Positions 1 through 12,601 of a stretch of DNA of 64,000 bases are shown here, in pieces. The DNA comes from Myrica gale. Lineage: Eukaryota > Streptophyta > Magnoliopsida > Fagales > Myricaceae. The notes below the pieces were generated by a model. It had not been told where the DNA came from. It saw only the letters and a list, made by a program, of their open reading frames with translations, and ran no database searches. Within the stretch, counting starts at the first letter, position 1, and every line of letters begins with the position of its first letter. The position numbers and the translations under genes were made by a program. The DNA is taken from assembly GCA_963930655.1 (NCBI GenBank), contig OZ005618.1, positions 21,426,501 through 21,490,500 of the forward strand, read 5' to 3'.

Positions 1-145
1 AACTTGGTCGGCGATGCCCCTTTAATGCCGACGTGGAGAATAGCGTGGTTAGAGTTGCAGGTTTGTATCGACGTGCGAATGGCGTCGTTTTTGTCTCTGT
101 CAACGTTCAACTGTCCGGCGTGAATGAAGCCGTGGAGAAAAATTT

Positions 146-260
146 CGACGTGAGGAGGACGTCGTTGTTTTTCACCGACGGAGACAAATTATAGTCAGTG
201 AAAATCTGCTCGACGTGAGGAGGACGTAGTTGGTTTACACCGACGGAGAAAAATGAAAGT
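146..260. repeat. Imperfect 65-bp tandem repeat
   Basis: Two adjacent copies begin at 146 and 211 and share CGACGTGAGGAGGACGT followed by a second shared block, CACCGACGGAGA. The second copy is shorter and diverged. No function is inferred. Confidence 0.7.
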
Positions 261-2164
261 CGGCCAAGCTCAGCATCTACGGTAAGCGATTGCGTTGGTA
301 GGTTATGTTTTTTTTCCTCCACAGTGCTAAATAATTCATCGACCATTCTGATATTTTTTTTTAATCAACGACGATGCTAAAGAGTTCGTAGGCAGGTTCT
401 GCTTTTTTCCTCCACGATGGTGCTACGAAATTTGTCGACGTTATGTTTTTGAAATCAACGATGATGGAAGCAGAGGAGACTGGTATAGAGATAATAAAAG
501 CTTAGTAAAGCTTCTGAGCAATTGTAGCTATTGTTGTGAAACTACAATGAGGTTCTGAATGGGTATACGATGTCATGCTCCTTTCGGCCAGGTGTGGGCG
601 CCCACTGTTCCGAAGTAATCTATTTGGCAAGGTTATATGCTCAGATCCTGCCGAAATCAAACATTATCTCTTCCAACAAGAAAGTATATCTGTCATATTA
701 CGGTACACGGAGATTGTCATGAACAACATTTTTGGGAAGCAAAGTATTCCTTCGCAACAAGATATTCTTCCACAATAATCTTATACAAGCATAAAAGAAC
801 AAAGAAACTGATAGTGTTCCAAAGAAACCCAATAATCTTATACAAGCAATAGAGAACAACTTTCAAGAATTATGATCAAAGCAAAGAACGAGAGAGAGGT
901 TCTGGCGACCGTCAAGTATCTGAAGTAATCTAAACCATCATCAAACTCAAAGAGCATTGAGTCTCAGGCAGGTGCGGTAGGTTGAAGATTCAGATTCTTC
1001 GTATGGATGGCAAAGGTTATGTGCAGAGCGCCATGAGAAAACATCTTCTCAAATCCAGAATAAAAGACAAGAGGGGCTCTTTCGGTTCCAGATGGAGTAC
1101 GAAATGATAGGAAGTTTTGTCTTCAAATAGTGTTTGGCAGTTTCATATAAAAGGTAAATAAAAATTGAAAGTTGCCTCTCTTGTGTAAGCGGGAATTCCG
1201 CTATTTTCAAAGTAAATTTCGCTGGGCTAGTGAATGGTTCGCATGATTTTTGTTTGCTTGAGTACTAGTGGGAGGTTGGCTAAGGTGGTTTCAGTTTTCT
1301 AGTTTCGTGGAGAAAGAAAAAAAAAACGGCGATAAAAGGTCCCTTGACTTGGTCATTTTGTTTTTCAAATTGTTCTTTTTGTTTTCTCGCATTCCTTGAA
1401 ATTTATTGAAAAATAATAAAAATAAATTGGTTGTCAAAAAGTTGTGTCCATATTAAGACCAATTTGACACAAGTTACTTTGATTGTTCTGCCTATGTGCT
1501 TATGAAATCGATTTAAATTGTCTAGGTGGCTTATGTCCGTGTTTGATGTACCTCAATAATCATATCATAAAATAGCTGGAAATTTGTTCCTGATAGATAT
1601 GTATTTTTTTATTCTAAATATCAAGTGGCACTTCAAATTCAGGAAGAACAATTTGTCATGTAAACTCCTTCGGTGACTCTGAGGTGCTTTGATCCTACAG
1701 CCCTGTTACGGCATGGAGTTCAGGCGAAGGGGTGCTGCTTCCGCATGTGGCCCCAACTTTGACTGATCGACTTGATCTGTATGGCAAGGGAGTGCATGGA
1801 AGTTGCAATTCTTTGGCTCAAGCAAAGATGACACAATTTACCGCCTTTTTATAATTATACTTCCAAACGATGACTTTGATTTCAAGATTCTAAATCGCGA
1901 TTCTAATACTTATTCAGATTCTTTCAAGTTCAGGAATTAGGACTCGGTCCAACGACATGGATCAACGACATGGATAGTTGATCATTATTTCAAAATGGAA
2001 AAATCTGTGTCAAACATACAATTGAAGATAACGACTACAAGATTCAGCTACTTCAACACCTTAGCAGCAATCTCTCCAACTCAGCTGCAACAAGACATCT
2101 CAGCCGGAATAATAGTTTTAGGAATATTTTGTACTATGGATTGTGAAATGGTTGTACTCAGAAG

Positions 2165-2269
2165 CAATCTATGTAACAAACTTTGCTCGACAACTATGAG
2201 GCACTATATGGCGCAATATGTATTCGACAGAATGTTGCTGCCAACAATCTATGTAACAAACTTTGCTCG
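2165..2269. repeat. 25-bp direct repeat, period 80
   Basis: The 25 bases starting CAATCTATGTAACAAACTTT occur at 2165-2189 and again at 2245-2269 without mismatch. The intervening 55 bases are not repeated. Confidence 0.8.
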
Positions 2270-2624
2270 GTTTCCCGTTGGGGGCCAACGTACACAACAA
2301 CACTAGAAGTTCTGCCTTCGAAAAGTGTTTGGCAGTTTTAAATTAAAGTTAAATGGAAGGTGGGCACGATTGTCCTTTGATCAAAGATAAAAGCATGACA
2401 AAACGTTAAAACCAACCAAAAAAACAAAAGCTGAAACATAATTCAGCTCGAAATTTATAAGAATATATATTCCGTGGAATTAATATCATTTAACGAGATT
2501 TAATGCCAGCCTACCTACTCCCAGCACTAGCTACCTGTAATAACACATTTGAAACTGATTAGTTTTCAAGCCGTTACAAACTGAACAAACAAATAATGCA
2601 TGCGGAAATTGACACTAACTTCAA

Positions 2625-3462
2625 AAAGAATTGCACGACATTCTTATGACAGACTTCCCTGAAAACTAAAAGAAGTCATTACAAGAAAAGGTGGAACTGT
2701 CAATAGAAAGAAGATATGCAGAGGTCAAAAACTACCTCAAAAGTAGAAAGGCAAGTCAAATATCATCCACGAAAATTGAACAACACTATAAGAATATAGC
2801 AACATCCAAAAGTTGAGGCAAATTATAAATCATAGGTTGTCCAGATTCTGGAAAAAGCATTATATTTTCTCTGTAACCAATAGATATAATGGGGCACTAA
2901 AAGGGCAATCCTCATAAGTGAAAATCGCAGTCCTTTCAGTTTGAGTGTTGGAGAGACAGAGAAAGATTTTAAAGGAGGCATCAATAACATCATAAAGCTA
3001 ATCTGCTTTGAAAATGGCATGTGGTGCCACAGAAAATTATAGGCAGGTATTCTAACTAACCTCATTATATAGACTTCCTGGGAAAAGTCTATAAGCATAT
3101 CTATATTGACACGCTCAGGCTTGAGTACTTTGATAGCCACTTCCTGAATAAAATATGTGCCTTTATACCTGAAAGATTATTTTAAGGGGGGGAAAAAGAT
3201 CAGCTGAAACCAAAACACAATCAGAAACAGGTTTCAAAGACAACTTACAGATCACCAAATGACCCAGATCCAACTTTGCTTCCAAAACACAATCAGAAAC
3301 GGTTATTGGTTGAACTAATTTTTGTACAATTGTTCAACATATGACTTATATCCATTCCAATACGGAAGACAACAGAACATTTTGAAATGGGGTATTTCGG
3401 AGAAAAATTACCTTAGACACCAGAATTTCCTTCTCCAATTCATTCTTAAGCTCCTCAGTTTC
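2625..3462 (-). pseudogene. Decayed Raf/STY-type Ser/Thr/Tyr kinase fragment
   Basis: Four blocks on the minus strand read as consecutive exons of a plant ACT-domain (STY8/17/46-like) protein kinase. Exon 3412-3462 encodes 17 residues (EELKNELEKEI) between AG and GT. Exon 3249-~3286 encodes the glycine-rich loop GSGSFGDL. Exon 3061-3168 encodes [15 protein letters not shown] (with the ATP-binding Lys) and EVYIM. Exon ~2625-2658 encodes EVCHKNVVQF. Codon phases match across all junctions (CT|G and AG|G). After VVQF the frame loses the family's next motif, and no catalytic HRD or DFG segment is seen. The exon order and phase argue for a real relic; loss of the C-lobe argues that it is dead. Family recognition is from motif memory only. 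Confidence 0.6.
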
Positions 3463-3469
3463 CTAAACG

Positions 3470-5790
3470 TTATACATGCAAATACATCAAATTAGAGTGA
3501 TGTAAACTAGCTATAAATTCTGCTTATTAAAAAAAATAGATATAAAGTCTACTCTTCTACCGAGAATCTCTCTAAACAGAGAAAGTACTCAGAAGATACT
3601 ACAACCAAGATGCTTTAGAAACACTTGAACAAATTCAAGTTGGATCAAATGCAGAAATATCTTGTTCCATATCTAATACATTACATTGAACCGAAAAAAA
3701 GAACAAACCATTTATAAAAAAAAAGAACAAACCAAAAACAAATAAATAAGCTATGTGATGCGAGTAATACTTAAGCTATGTTCTAACAATATTATGCTAA
3801 GGTCAGATTATTCTTATTTTTTGGCCCCAAATAAGAAACTTCAGAAAAGATCAATGGAAAAGTAAAATGCTTGTTCTACAAGGCCCTTGAAAGAGAACCC
3901 AACAAGGAGTGTTAAGATTCATATAGAAACGTCAATAAATAGGTACAATTATGTAGAATGGAAAATTCTGACTTGAGAGATCCTCATAAACACAGGAATA
4001 AATTATAATTTTCTAAAAAAATATAAGCAAAAGAACACAAATAAAAATTTCATTGAAATATTGAAATGCAAAAGGGAAAGAGTATGCTCAGAAAAGATTG
4101 TAAATTGGAATAGGATGAAGAAGATATTGAGAACAACTTCAAGCGCATTTCGCTCATCTAAAAAACCCTCATCTAATCCCTCACTTAAACTACCCTTCAC
4201 TGCAATTACCAGCCCCAAAATTCATTTTCCACACCCAATCATCAGCCAGTTATCTTGAGCTTGAAGCTAAAAGTAAAAACTTAAAGATAATGGCGCACCA
4301 AATACTTAAATCGCTCATATTTGTCGAACAGGGGAACATACCAGGAAGGCATAGTATTTCTAATGCTAAGTGCTATACATTGAAAAAACAATAACTATAA
4401 TAACCAGATATCAAGATACCAAAGTTGTACTACCTAAGAAAGCTAAGCAAGAAAATGGGAATCAAGTCAGACGATAGTTGATGCTCAAGCTTAGTAATGC
4501 ACAAATATATACAAACTCTGGTGATATTTAGACTTCAAAGGAATCTAAAAAGGAGAAGTAATTAACTTGACAAAAAACAGAGAAAATATAAATCATTTCC
4601 AACTTCAATATCTGTAACTAGGGATCGTAATTGATTAATTGGTTCTCTCCTAAAACCAGTTCAACTTTTCAGCACGCATCACGCTAAGTCATAAATTATA
4701 TTTGAAATCTTAAGATATGTGAGAGAGAGTGTGTAGAACACATGGACATCTTTACAAACATTTTTCCTGTACGGACTAAACCTTGGTTTTATTAGATACT
4801 TTCTCACTTCTCGGTGCTATTTTAAGGATTTGTCTTTAAAAATTTGAAAATAAAGAAATCGATCTATCAAGTTGTCTGTCAGATAGCTCTTAACAGCAAA
4901 CATCTACATCAAAGAAAGGAAATCAAAAGGAAACACAGAGAGCAATATGGGTGGTGTAACAACGTTTTTCCTGATCAGCTTTGGACGTCTCGATCTCCGC
5001 GGTACAAGAGATCTACTAGAAGAGCAGCCGCAAACAAAAGAGCTACTAGGCAATATAGACAGAGAGAGAGGGGGGATAGATAGAGAGAGAGGAGATTACC
5101 GAAGCAACAGTCGCTGAAGGGATTAGCGTCGGTGAAGATTGACCCCGTCCGTAAAGATTTAGCTCCGTCGGCGATTATGTATTCTCAACGACGGCTGAAT
5201 GGAGCGGTGGATAATTTAAAGGATTCGAATTGCGTCGACGTCCTAACCGAATATTGCCGACAAATATGGCACTCTACTTTTCAAAAGTGCTTCCTCATCT
5301 ATCGCCTACGAGACCTGCTTTTCTGGTCGTTGTTGCAAAGGCTTCGGCGACGGGAGAGGAGCCGCACCCAAGAATCTCGTCACTGATGGGCAAGTTTTTT
5401 GTAGTGTTTCTAAATATTCATGATTCATCTGTATGGGTCGAGTTTTGGTAGGGATATTTTTCTCAGAAAAATCAGATTCATAAGGAAGAGTAATGATATG
5501 TTGTTTTCTATTCCAAAAAGCATTAGGAACAGACGAGCAAATAGTATCTTCTAATATTTGTTAATATTTTTTAATGGCTTGTTGTAACTGTTCATTATTA
5601 ATCTGTTCATTGATTTTGAAAGTGCTTATGTAAAATTGGCAAAATTTTCATGATCAAAACAATTCTTTGTATAAATGTATTTTTCCATTTTTAGAATTGT
5701 AAAAGCAACTTGATTAAGTCTGGAAGGACGTGGAGCTAAAGAGAAAGAGTCAGGAAGGTGCTGGGTGCATCTAGAATGGTTGGGAGACAG
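3470..5790. other. Intergenic, no supported gene
   Basis: This is AT-rich sequence with only short open frames. A GA-rich run (5060-5095) precedes a more GC-rich patch (5100-5400) that has several overlapping plus-strand frames of 70-85 codons. That patch looks like exon remnants or a 5' untranslated region, but I cannot assign it. Nothing else is visible. Confidence 0.4.
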
Positions 5791-6199
5791 TTACTGAGCT
5801 GTTAGATGGATTTTCGATTGGCTGGGTTAGCCTTGGGTCAGCCTAGCGGGAATTCTGCAGATAACGTATTACCTTCTAGAAAGTTGTCCAGTCATCAAAA
5901 CAATTTCGTTTTGACAAATTTACCCTCACTAAAGCCATATATCTCTTTCCCAAATGACTTTGACATACTTACTCATCGTCTATTCTCTCGAAACCTCAAG
6001 AACTCTCTCTGTATTCGATTTCCCCCATTTCTCTCTTGTGCAAGATTCGGTTCTAACCGAGATTTGATTGTGAGAGTGTGTAAGATTCCCTCCGGTGGAA
6101 GATCAGTGAGCCTTATCGTCGATTGAAGGCTGGATGTTTTTAGTTCTTTGTTGTTGAAGATTGGAATCACCAAGTGTTGAGGTTCTTGAGTGAGTTCTC

Positions 6200-7175
6200 A
6201 AGAACAGCTGCTGCTGAAAGTTTTCAGAGGAGCTTCAAGCCTATGAGTTCGTGGGATCTGCTGTAGAACGAGTACCAAAGTTGCTAGTCTTCGTGTGGGT
6301 GCTGGGCACCAACCCAATTCGGAGGATTGGGTGATTTTACATAGGAAAAAGGGTCTTGAGGCCAAAAGGTTTTTGATTAGATCACCATTGTAAAATCCCG
6401 ACGTTCTAGTGGAAAGACTTGGTGGAAACACCCGGAGTATTTTTTATTTCTCAGAAGACGTTCTTCTTGAGAAATTTTTCACTTCGTTACCAAAAATTTC
6501 TGTGTTGATTCTATTCTCTTCTTTCTTGATCTTTTTGCAACTAACTATTTTCTTGTTGATCATTTTGCAGATCTGAAAGATTTGGTAACTTGAAATTGTC
6601 AAGTTTAGTGGTTGTTGAATTCTGTCCGAATCATTGTTGGTTATTAGTCTTAGAATTGTTGAATCTTGTTGCTAAAGAGTTAGAATTTGTATTGTTGATT
6701 CTGAGAATATTTCTTGTGTGAAATAGGTTCAGGAAATTCTTTTTACATTAAGTGTTGCTTGCTGAAATTTGTATAGGCTGTGGTTGTGATATTATTTCTT
6801 GAGATGCAGATATTATCTTGCTGAAAAATCATTATTAAGTTGGTTATATTGTTGCTGACTATATCTCATTGTTGTTAATTGATAGTTGTCAAAGTTACAA
6901 GTTAATCTTGATTTTTCTGTGTTGAGTATTTGCTGAATTGAGTGGTGATTGCTTCTGGAATTGTTACTCTATTGGTTATTTAGTCAAGTTGTATCATTCT
7001 TAATTTGATTGATTGAGGTTGTTGTTAAGTGCTCAAATCATATTGTTTGAATAGGTTTTAATAGTGCAAGTGTATTAGTTTTTGAACTTGGTTTTCTGTG
7101 GTCTCTTAAAGAGAGGAGTATTAGTTTTTAAATACCTATTCACCCCCCCTCTAGGTATATTATAGGGTCTAAACG
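6200..7175 (+). repeat. Candidate LTR or LTR-internal junction (Copia-like)
   Basis: A T/G-rich untranslated block ends with CCTATTCACCCCCCCTCTAGG at about 7136-7156. That C-run phrase is characteristic of the 3' LTR/leader region of many plant Copia (SIRE/Maximus-like) elements. No primer-binding site or second LTR is present. The block stops within about 25 bases of the caulimovirid remnant, so the two may share an insertion breakpoint. The left limit is not defined; sequence from about 5800 may belong to it. The call rests on general resemblance. Confidence 0.35.
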
Positions 7176-7180
7176 TAGTT

Positions 7181-8053
7181 TCAGATTTTTTTATACATAA
7201 TTTCTTTCTGTAAAAATTGTAAATGTTGTTGTTTACGAAGAAATTTTGTTTTATTTAAAATATTAATTTCTTTTGATATCGAAATGTTTTTCAAAACTTG
7301 AATATCTCTAGAAAAAGGAGGATAATAGAAATTAAAAGTAACTTCATGATCAAGCACACAAGAAGTTATCCCTTGTTCAGTAACCATAAAAGGATATAAT
7401 AAAGATAAAAAAGGATTACCTAAAATAACTTTAGAAGTTAAATTTTTAACCATAACAAAAGTAGTTTGAAAGCAAAAACCATTATTGCAAATATGAACAT
7501 TTGGAATTTTATAATTTATTGTCATTTTCTTTCCATCAGCTTGAGATAAATGTTCAGTTGATTTTTCAAAATATTTGGAATCAATTAATCCTTCTTGAAT
7601 ACAATTTAAATCAGCACCAGAATCAATTAAAGCAACAACAGTAAAGGAAAAATCTTTAATACGAATAGTAACTTCAGAATACCATTTTTGAAAAATAATT
7701 TTATCTATTATTTGTAAGAAAGCTTCGGTAGACTGTATTTGCGTATCTATTTCAGGAGGTTCAGAAGAGGAGGGTATATCTGATATTGTTAGTTTGTTAT
7801 TGTCATCTTTCTGAGCTTTTAAAAGACAAATTTCTGTTAATAAATGATCGGTGATATTTGTTAAACTTATCTGAGAGTTTTGCAACTGTTTTATTTCTTG
7901 CTTAAGAATTTGTATTTCTTTTTGTAAATCTTGTATTGTAGCAGGTTTGTTTGAATTATTAAATCTAGCTAATATTTTACTATAATCATAATGAACTGTG
8001 GGTTGTTTATTCGAAAAAGAGGATGAAGAAGATTGTATTTCCATATTTTTCAT
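7181..8053 (-). pseudogene. Caulimovirid retropepsin region (truncated polyprotein)
   Basis: This segment has 290 residues in the same frame as the coat-like segment and is separated from it by the TAA at 8105-8107. Residues about 40-80 look like a coiled coil (QKEIQILKQEIKQLQ). The aspartic protease active site is IDSGAD, with the catalytic Asp at residue 144, followed by CIQEGLI, typical of plant caulimovirid polyproteins. In an intact polyprotein a reverse transcriptase would follow. Here translation ends at 7181 with no YxDD-containing sequence downstream, so the element cannot be autonomous. Confidence 0.7.
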
Positions 8054-8104
8054 TTTTACGAGAAACTCATGCTGTATTTCTTTATCTTGTATTTGAGTGA
8101 TAGC

Positions 8105-9184
8105 TTATAATAAAAGTTGATCAGACTTTGTTAAAACAAAAACTTTTTTACAAGTACAATTATCATCTAAACAATTACATAATTTGACTTCATCATTTTC
8201 GGAAGAATAATCATCTTTTAAAGAAGAAGAAGAAGAAGAAAGTGGAGTAGGTGATTGATCATTTAAAAATATTTTAAACAGTTTATTTTTTATATCCTCG
8301 GGAATTTCTAACTGTTCGATTTTCTTTCTGACATAACATTTATTAGCGAAGTGTCCAGTTTTTCCACATTTCCAACAAACAACATTTTTTCTATCTTTTT
8401 GTTTTTTAAATTTCTTAAATGGTTTAGAAGATGGTTTAGGTTTAGAAGAATATTTAGATTTGTTAAACCATTTGTTATACTTGTTATATTTTGATTTTTT
8501 AGATTTATAATATTTATTATGTTTTCTTCTTTGAGAAGGAGCAATCGGAATGGAGTAACCATATTGTTCACAGAAATGACCTAATTCTCTATGAGTATGT
8601 TTTCGTTCTAATTTTATTGTTTTCTTTAACTTGATATCATTACAAATAAGTAAACCAGTACGATTGATAATACTAATTATTTCACCATAAGTATAAGAAT
8701 CATACAAAATAACACATTCTTCATTGGCTAAATTAATACGAACTTTTTGAGCAAAATAATATGGTAAGCCAGCAATAAGTTTTTCTTTCCAATAGGCTTG
8801 ATTGCAATCAGTCCGTAATAAAACTTTAGACAAAAATACATCTTTATACGAGCGAAAATCAGCCATAGTTGGACATTTTAAATTTAAAAGAAAATCAAAA
8901 GCCCTTTCACAATAAACATCAGGAGAACCAACAAAATTTCTTGTAATAGTATAAAGCAAAGTATTTACAGCATCTGGAATAGTTTGGTTATTTTCATAAA
9001 TAATATTATTATGCTCATCTTTTTTAACAACATTTGTTACGACAGTTCGTGCTTCTTCTGTAAGATATTTATCCCACCAATTTTTTAGTTGACCAGTAAA
9101 GCCAGAAATTAAACAATTAGCAGCTTCTTGTTCGGTTTTGTGACTATTACGTAGTACATTTGCATACATGACCATTTCATTCAT
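8105..9184 (-). pseudogene. Caulimovirid coat-like protein with CCHC knuckle (broken)
   Basis: This 359-residue open segment opens at an internal Met (9184), because an in-frame TGA at 9224-9226 interrupts the same frame upstream, where coat-like residues continue. Residues about 26-40 hold the GFTGQLKNWWDKYLT type motif of caulimovirid coat proteins. A Lys/Ser-rich basic stretch (residues 219-267) precedes the zinc knuckle C270-C273-H278-C283. A serine run and an acidic tail follow. In the family such proteins form the capsid and bind nucleic acid. Codon composition is strongly A/T-biased compared with neighbouring host genes. It ends at TAA 8105-8107, after which the same frame continues into the protease part. 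Confidence 0.7.
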
Positions 9185-9424
9185 GATATTAAGAATTTCA
9201 TATTCAACAATTCCATCAATATTTCATTCATATAAATTATCAGCAGAAAAAACAAAAGTATTTGTTAAATGTCTTTCTTCATATTGTAAATCTAGAGGAG
9301 TAGGTCTTGGATAATAATTTCGTTGATTTAAATTATAATATTTATTACATGAACATTGCCTAATCAAACGTAAGAGTTTTTCAAATCAAGATAAAAATAA
9401 CGTTGCTTTTGAGTCATAGGAGTA

Positions 9425-12085
9425 TATATATATATCAGATAAATGGTGCACTATGATCATTGTAAAGCATTTACACTCGCAAAGCATGACCTCAAGAATT
9501 TCGCACTAGAAGGGTTTATTTATTTATTTATTTTAATATTGCTGCGATCGTACTCATCAGACGTATGTGTAAAGTGTTTTTCTTTTTTCCCTTTCACAAT
9601 ATATAGTAGGGGACATTCACTTTTGAGAGGTAGACCAACCTTTTCATAAGGCTCGAACAAATATCATCATACCCCTTTATGAATATAGTGTAGTAGTTTA
9701 GTTATACATATCTTTTATCGTGGCTTTGGAATCAAGTTTCTGAATTAGAGAAAAAGTTGTGACCTAATTAGTCTAGATGTTTCCCGTTAGCTAGCTTCTT
9801 TTATATGAAAATAAGAGAAATTCTTTTTTTTTTCCTCTCTCAAACTATGATGTCAATATCTCTTTGAATTCTTATATTATCAATTTTGTCACATTTCTTC
9901 TTTTTTTTTTTTAACTCATTTCAGCCGTAGAATTTGATTAAATGGTGCCCTATTGATGAGTTTTCAATAATTTAAAGACGTAATATGAAGAAATTTATAA
10001 TTTAGATCGAAAATGACATTGACAGTATAATTTAGAGATTGAAACTGGAATTTAATTTCTTCCATAAAAATATATATGGCAATAAGGGCGTGATTAATTG
10101 AAAGAATTATCCTTGTAGTTTTACATTTGGAAGAAATGATAAGAACAATACGAACTCTCTCGACAATTCAAAACATCATGCACTATGATATTTCGCATTC
10201 TAGAAGTGATGAGACACATTGTCATCGGGCTACCTCAGCGTTAAGGACATCTAGATATTATGTGGATTAGGCGGATGGTCTAGTGAAATGATGATTTTAA
10301 TTTCATTATTTTTTATAATTATATTTTGTATAGGAATAAATTCATCATTCCACTAAATTAAAATAACAATTTCAATCTAAATTAACGATTGTGGGTGTAA
10401 AATGTAAATGGTTGAGAGCGTAAATGTGAAATATAATAAAATTTATAATTTGAGGTGCAAAGTGTCAAATCCTCAATAATTGGGTGACAAAAAATTGTAT
10501 TTTTTCATCTTTTAATTTTAAAAAATAATATTGCTGATTTTGCTTAAACAAGAATGGAAAAGAAAAAAAAGAAAAAGAAACATTTTCCACACCTGCCCAA
10601 TTAGCTCCGCCACTGATTACTCACTCACATGAAAAAGACGCACGGTGAGAGATTTACAAAAACATATATATATATATATATATTCTGTGATTCTTGCATG
10701 AAAGGGTGAGTAACAGCTTAGTCGGATACGGAATGCGGGATTCTGCTTTCGATACCGTTACCAGGCGAATTGCGCAAATAGCATTCGCCTCCGACTCTTC
10801 TCATTGACGGAATCCACCAATGCTGTACTGGAATTAGTTACTAGAATTCTAGGTGATGTTCGTTTTGAGAAAAAATGTAGGATTTTAGAGAAGTTGTGAA
10901 TTTTTATGTTGAATAGTGTTTTATTGGTGTTTGTGTAAAGTGGAGAGAGAAATGATTTGATGTAATTGTTTAATAAAAAAGTATTGGAGTTATGTGAAAA
11001 AATATAGAGAGAGAAAATTTATAACAGGCACATGAGTCGATTTGGGCCCAATTTCGCCTACATCATGATGGGCCATTACGGCTGATTTTTGGTTGGGCCT
11101 TTTACACTTTGGATCCCATTTATAACAAGGCTATTTTTACTTATTGTTTTATTAGACTTAAAAGAATAAAATCATTTATCATTATATTTTACATTTGATT
11201 TATGTTTGAAATTTGAAATGTTTATGATTACAATTTACACGTTTATGATTCTACAATACTTAAAAAAAATGAATGAACAAAAAATACTCATACAAATTAT
11301 AGAAGAAATCAAATAATTACATTTTGATTGTGTTTGAAACACATTAAATCAGTCACAAAGTAAGAAAATGATTAAATTTTACTATAATTATGGAAGATTG
11401 TTACAATCACATCCTCCAACAAATTATCTAAGAACCATCCTCCAATTATCAACCTCTCATCCTCCAATCTCTAAAATCAAAACAGGTTGACAAATCACAA
11501 TTAAAATTTCACAATCCACAATGCAATTCACATCTCACAAATCTGAAAATTGAAATCTCAATTAAAGTTCACAAATTGCTAATCAGGTTCATAGAATCAT
11601 AAATCCCTAATCTAAAATTAAAAAATAAAAATTAATCTGAAACCCCCACATTCACAAACCCTAAAGCATCATATTTTGGAATTCCCAAATTCTAACAACA
11701 TACCAAAATTAAGCATGATATTCATCACATACTTGTATGGATAGACCCATATCCACACATTTTTAAACCCTAAAGCACCAGATTTTCAATTCCTCACCCC
11801 TAACTACTACGTGTTTTGTACTGTACACCATAAACTACAACGTTTTAGACATTTCACCAATAAACTACCCATCCCTAACACAATGCACTCTCTGTCTATT
11901 TTTCCATCGAATTGGAAGGAAATTGACTCTTTTTTTTTTAAATATGTCGATTCCACATTAAGAAAGTCAAATAGCAGTTTGTATTTAAGGGCATAATTCA
12001 TCATGTCGTTTTTAATTTTTGAATGAATATTGATTACTCATATTAGAGAAAAAAAATTGTCATGTGCATGACAATAGATATGATA
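9425..12085. other. Intergenic AT-rich DNA with MITE-like pieces
   Basis: No gene is seen. A short TA run lies at 9425-9436 and a longer (TA)n at 10663-10682. The block 10390-10490 contains GTGCAAAGTGTCAAA-type sequence related to the hairpin MITE family seen elsewhere in the window. Around 11400-11600 there are loose repeats of CCTCCAA and CACAAATC. Open frames are short and overlapping. Confidence 0.4.
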
Positions 12086-12089
12086 GTTG

Positions 12090-12272
12090 TTTCACGACTG
12101 AGAGTAATTTATCAAATGAATTATTCGAATAAAAATTACATCCTATATATGGTCAAGCTTTACATTGCAATAGCTTAACAACCATAAATAAATTCTAACA
12201 TACTCTGCCACTTATAACTGCACACGTGGACTTATACAAATGGATAAACAATAACTATAATGAGTTATAATA
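12090..12272 (-). repeat. 3' LTR of the Copia element
   Basis: About 183 bases aligning to 16862-17055 plus 17564-17581. It is uninterrupted, so it preserves the state before the MITE and the small A-rich insertion entered the other LTR. A purine-rich stretch (CTTGAAAGGG on the minus strand) lies just inside it and fits a polypurine tract. Confidence 0.75.
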
Positions 12273-12277
12273 CCCTT

Positions 12278-12601
12278 TCAAGCGAGACTGTGAATATCAA
12301 GCAGGCCTAGTCTGAAAACCAGCCCAAAAAATTTGTCTAAACTCAGAGGTTTAGTGAGAAGATCGGCTAGTCGATGATCAGAGGTAACATGTAGTGTCTT
12401 GATGAACCTCTGTTGAACAATTTCTTGCGCAAGATGACAATCGATGTCAATGTACTTTGTCATCTCGTGAAACACTGGATTTGCAGCTATGTGCAAAGTT
12501 GACTGACTATCACACAAGAGTAATGATGGTTGAGCGAATGAAACACACAAATAAGTGAGTAAAGCAGTCAAGCACTTGAACTCATAACATGTTACTGCCA
12601 T
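12278..12601 (-). pseudogene. Copia RNase H region
   Basis: The minus-strand frame reads LLCDSQSTLHIAANPVFHEM, then HLAQEIVQQ and LADLLTKPL, the standard C-terminal RNase H pattern of plant Copia polyproteins (D-S-x-A, H-x-R-T/M and DxLTKxL regions). The frame stops at the polypurine tract. The upstream part (A-E-Y-R region) is in another frame, so the domain is broken. Confidence 0.75.

Larger units (their letters stand above)
1..2600. other. Unassigned AT-rich sequence with short duplications
   Basis: No convincing gene is visible. The first 260 bases hold an imperfect tandem repeat of period 65 (146-210 and 211-260, both opening CGACGTGAGGAGGACGT). A 25-base direct repeat lies at 2165-2189 and 2245-2269. 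The phrase AGTGTTTGGCAGTTT occurs near 1125 and again near 2322 in similar surroundings, which suggests an older duplication. All open frames here are short and unlike any family I know. Confidence 0.5.
7181..9418 (-). mobile_element. Endogenous caulimovirid (pararetrovirus) remnant
   Basis: One continuous minus-strand frame from about 9418 to 7181 carries a coat-protein-like region, a CCHC zinc knuckle and a retropepsin. It is broken only by three in-frame stops (9386-9388, 9224-9226 and 8105-8107), with no frameshift over 2.2 kb. Domain order is that of the coat-protease part of plant caulimovirid polyproteins (petuvirus/florendovirus-like endogenous copies). Reverse transcriptase and RNase H, which should follow, are missing: the sequence changes to LTR-like DNA at about 7175. 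No movement-protein domain was recognised upstream. A truncated, non-functional genomic fossil is the best reading. A Ty3/gypsy gag-pro fragment is the alternative. Confidence 0.7.

Noticed and set aside
2790..2822. LPQLLDVAI on the minus strand as a further kinase exon
   Set aside because: It would lie between two exons that already join in phase, so the order is wrong; probably chance.
5132..5451. Overlapping plus-strand frames with phrases such as NLKDSNCVDVL and FSKVLPHLSP that vaguely recall the N-terminal part of STY-type kinases
   Set aside because: The similarity is weak, needs several frame changes, and is on the strand opposite to the kinase exons at 2625-3462.
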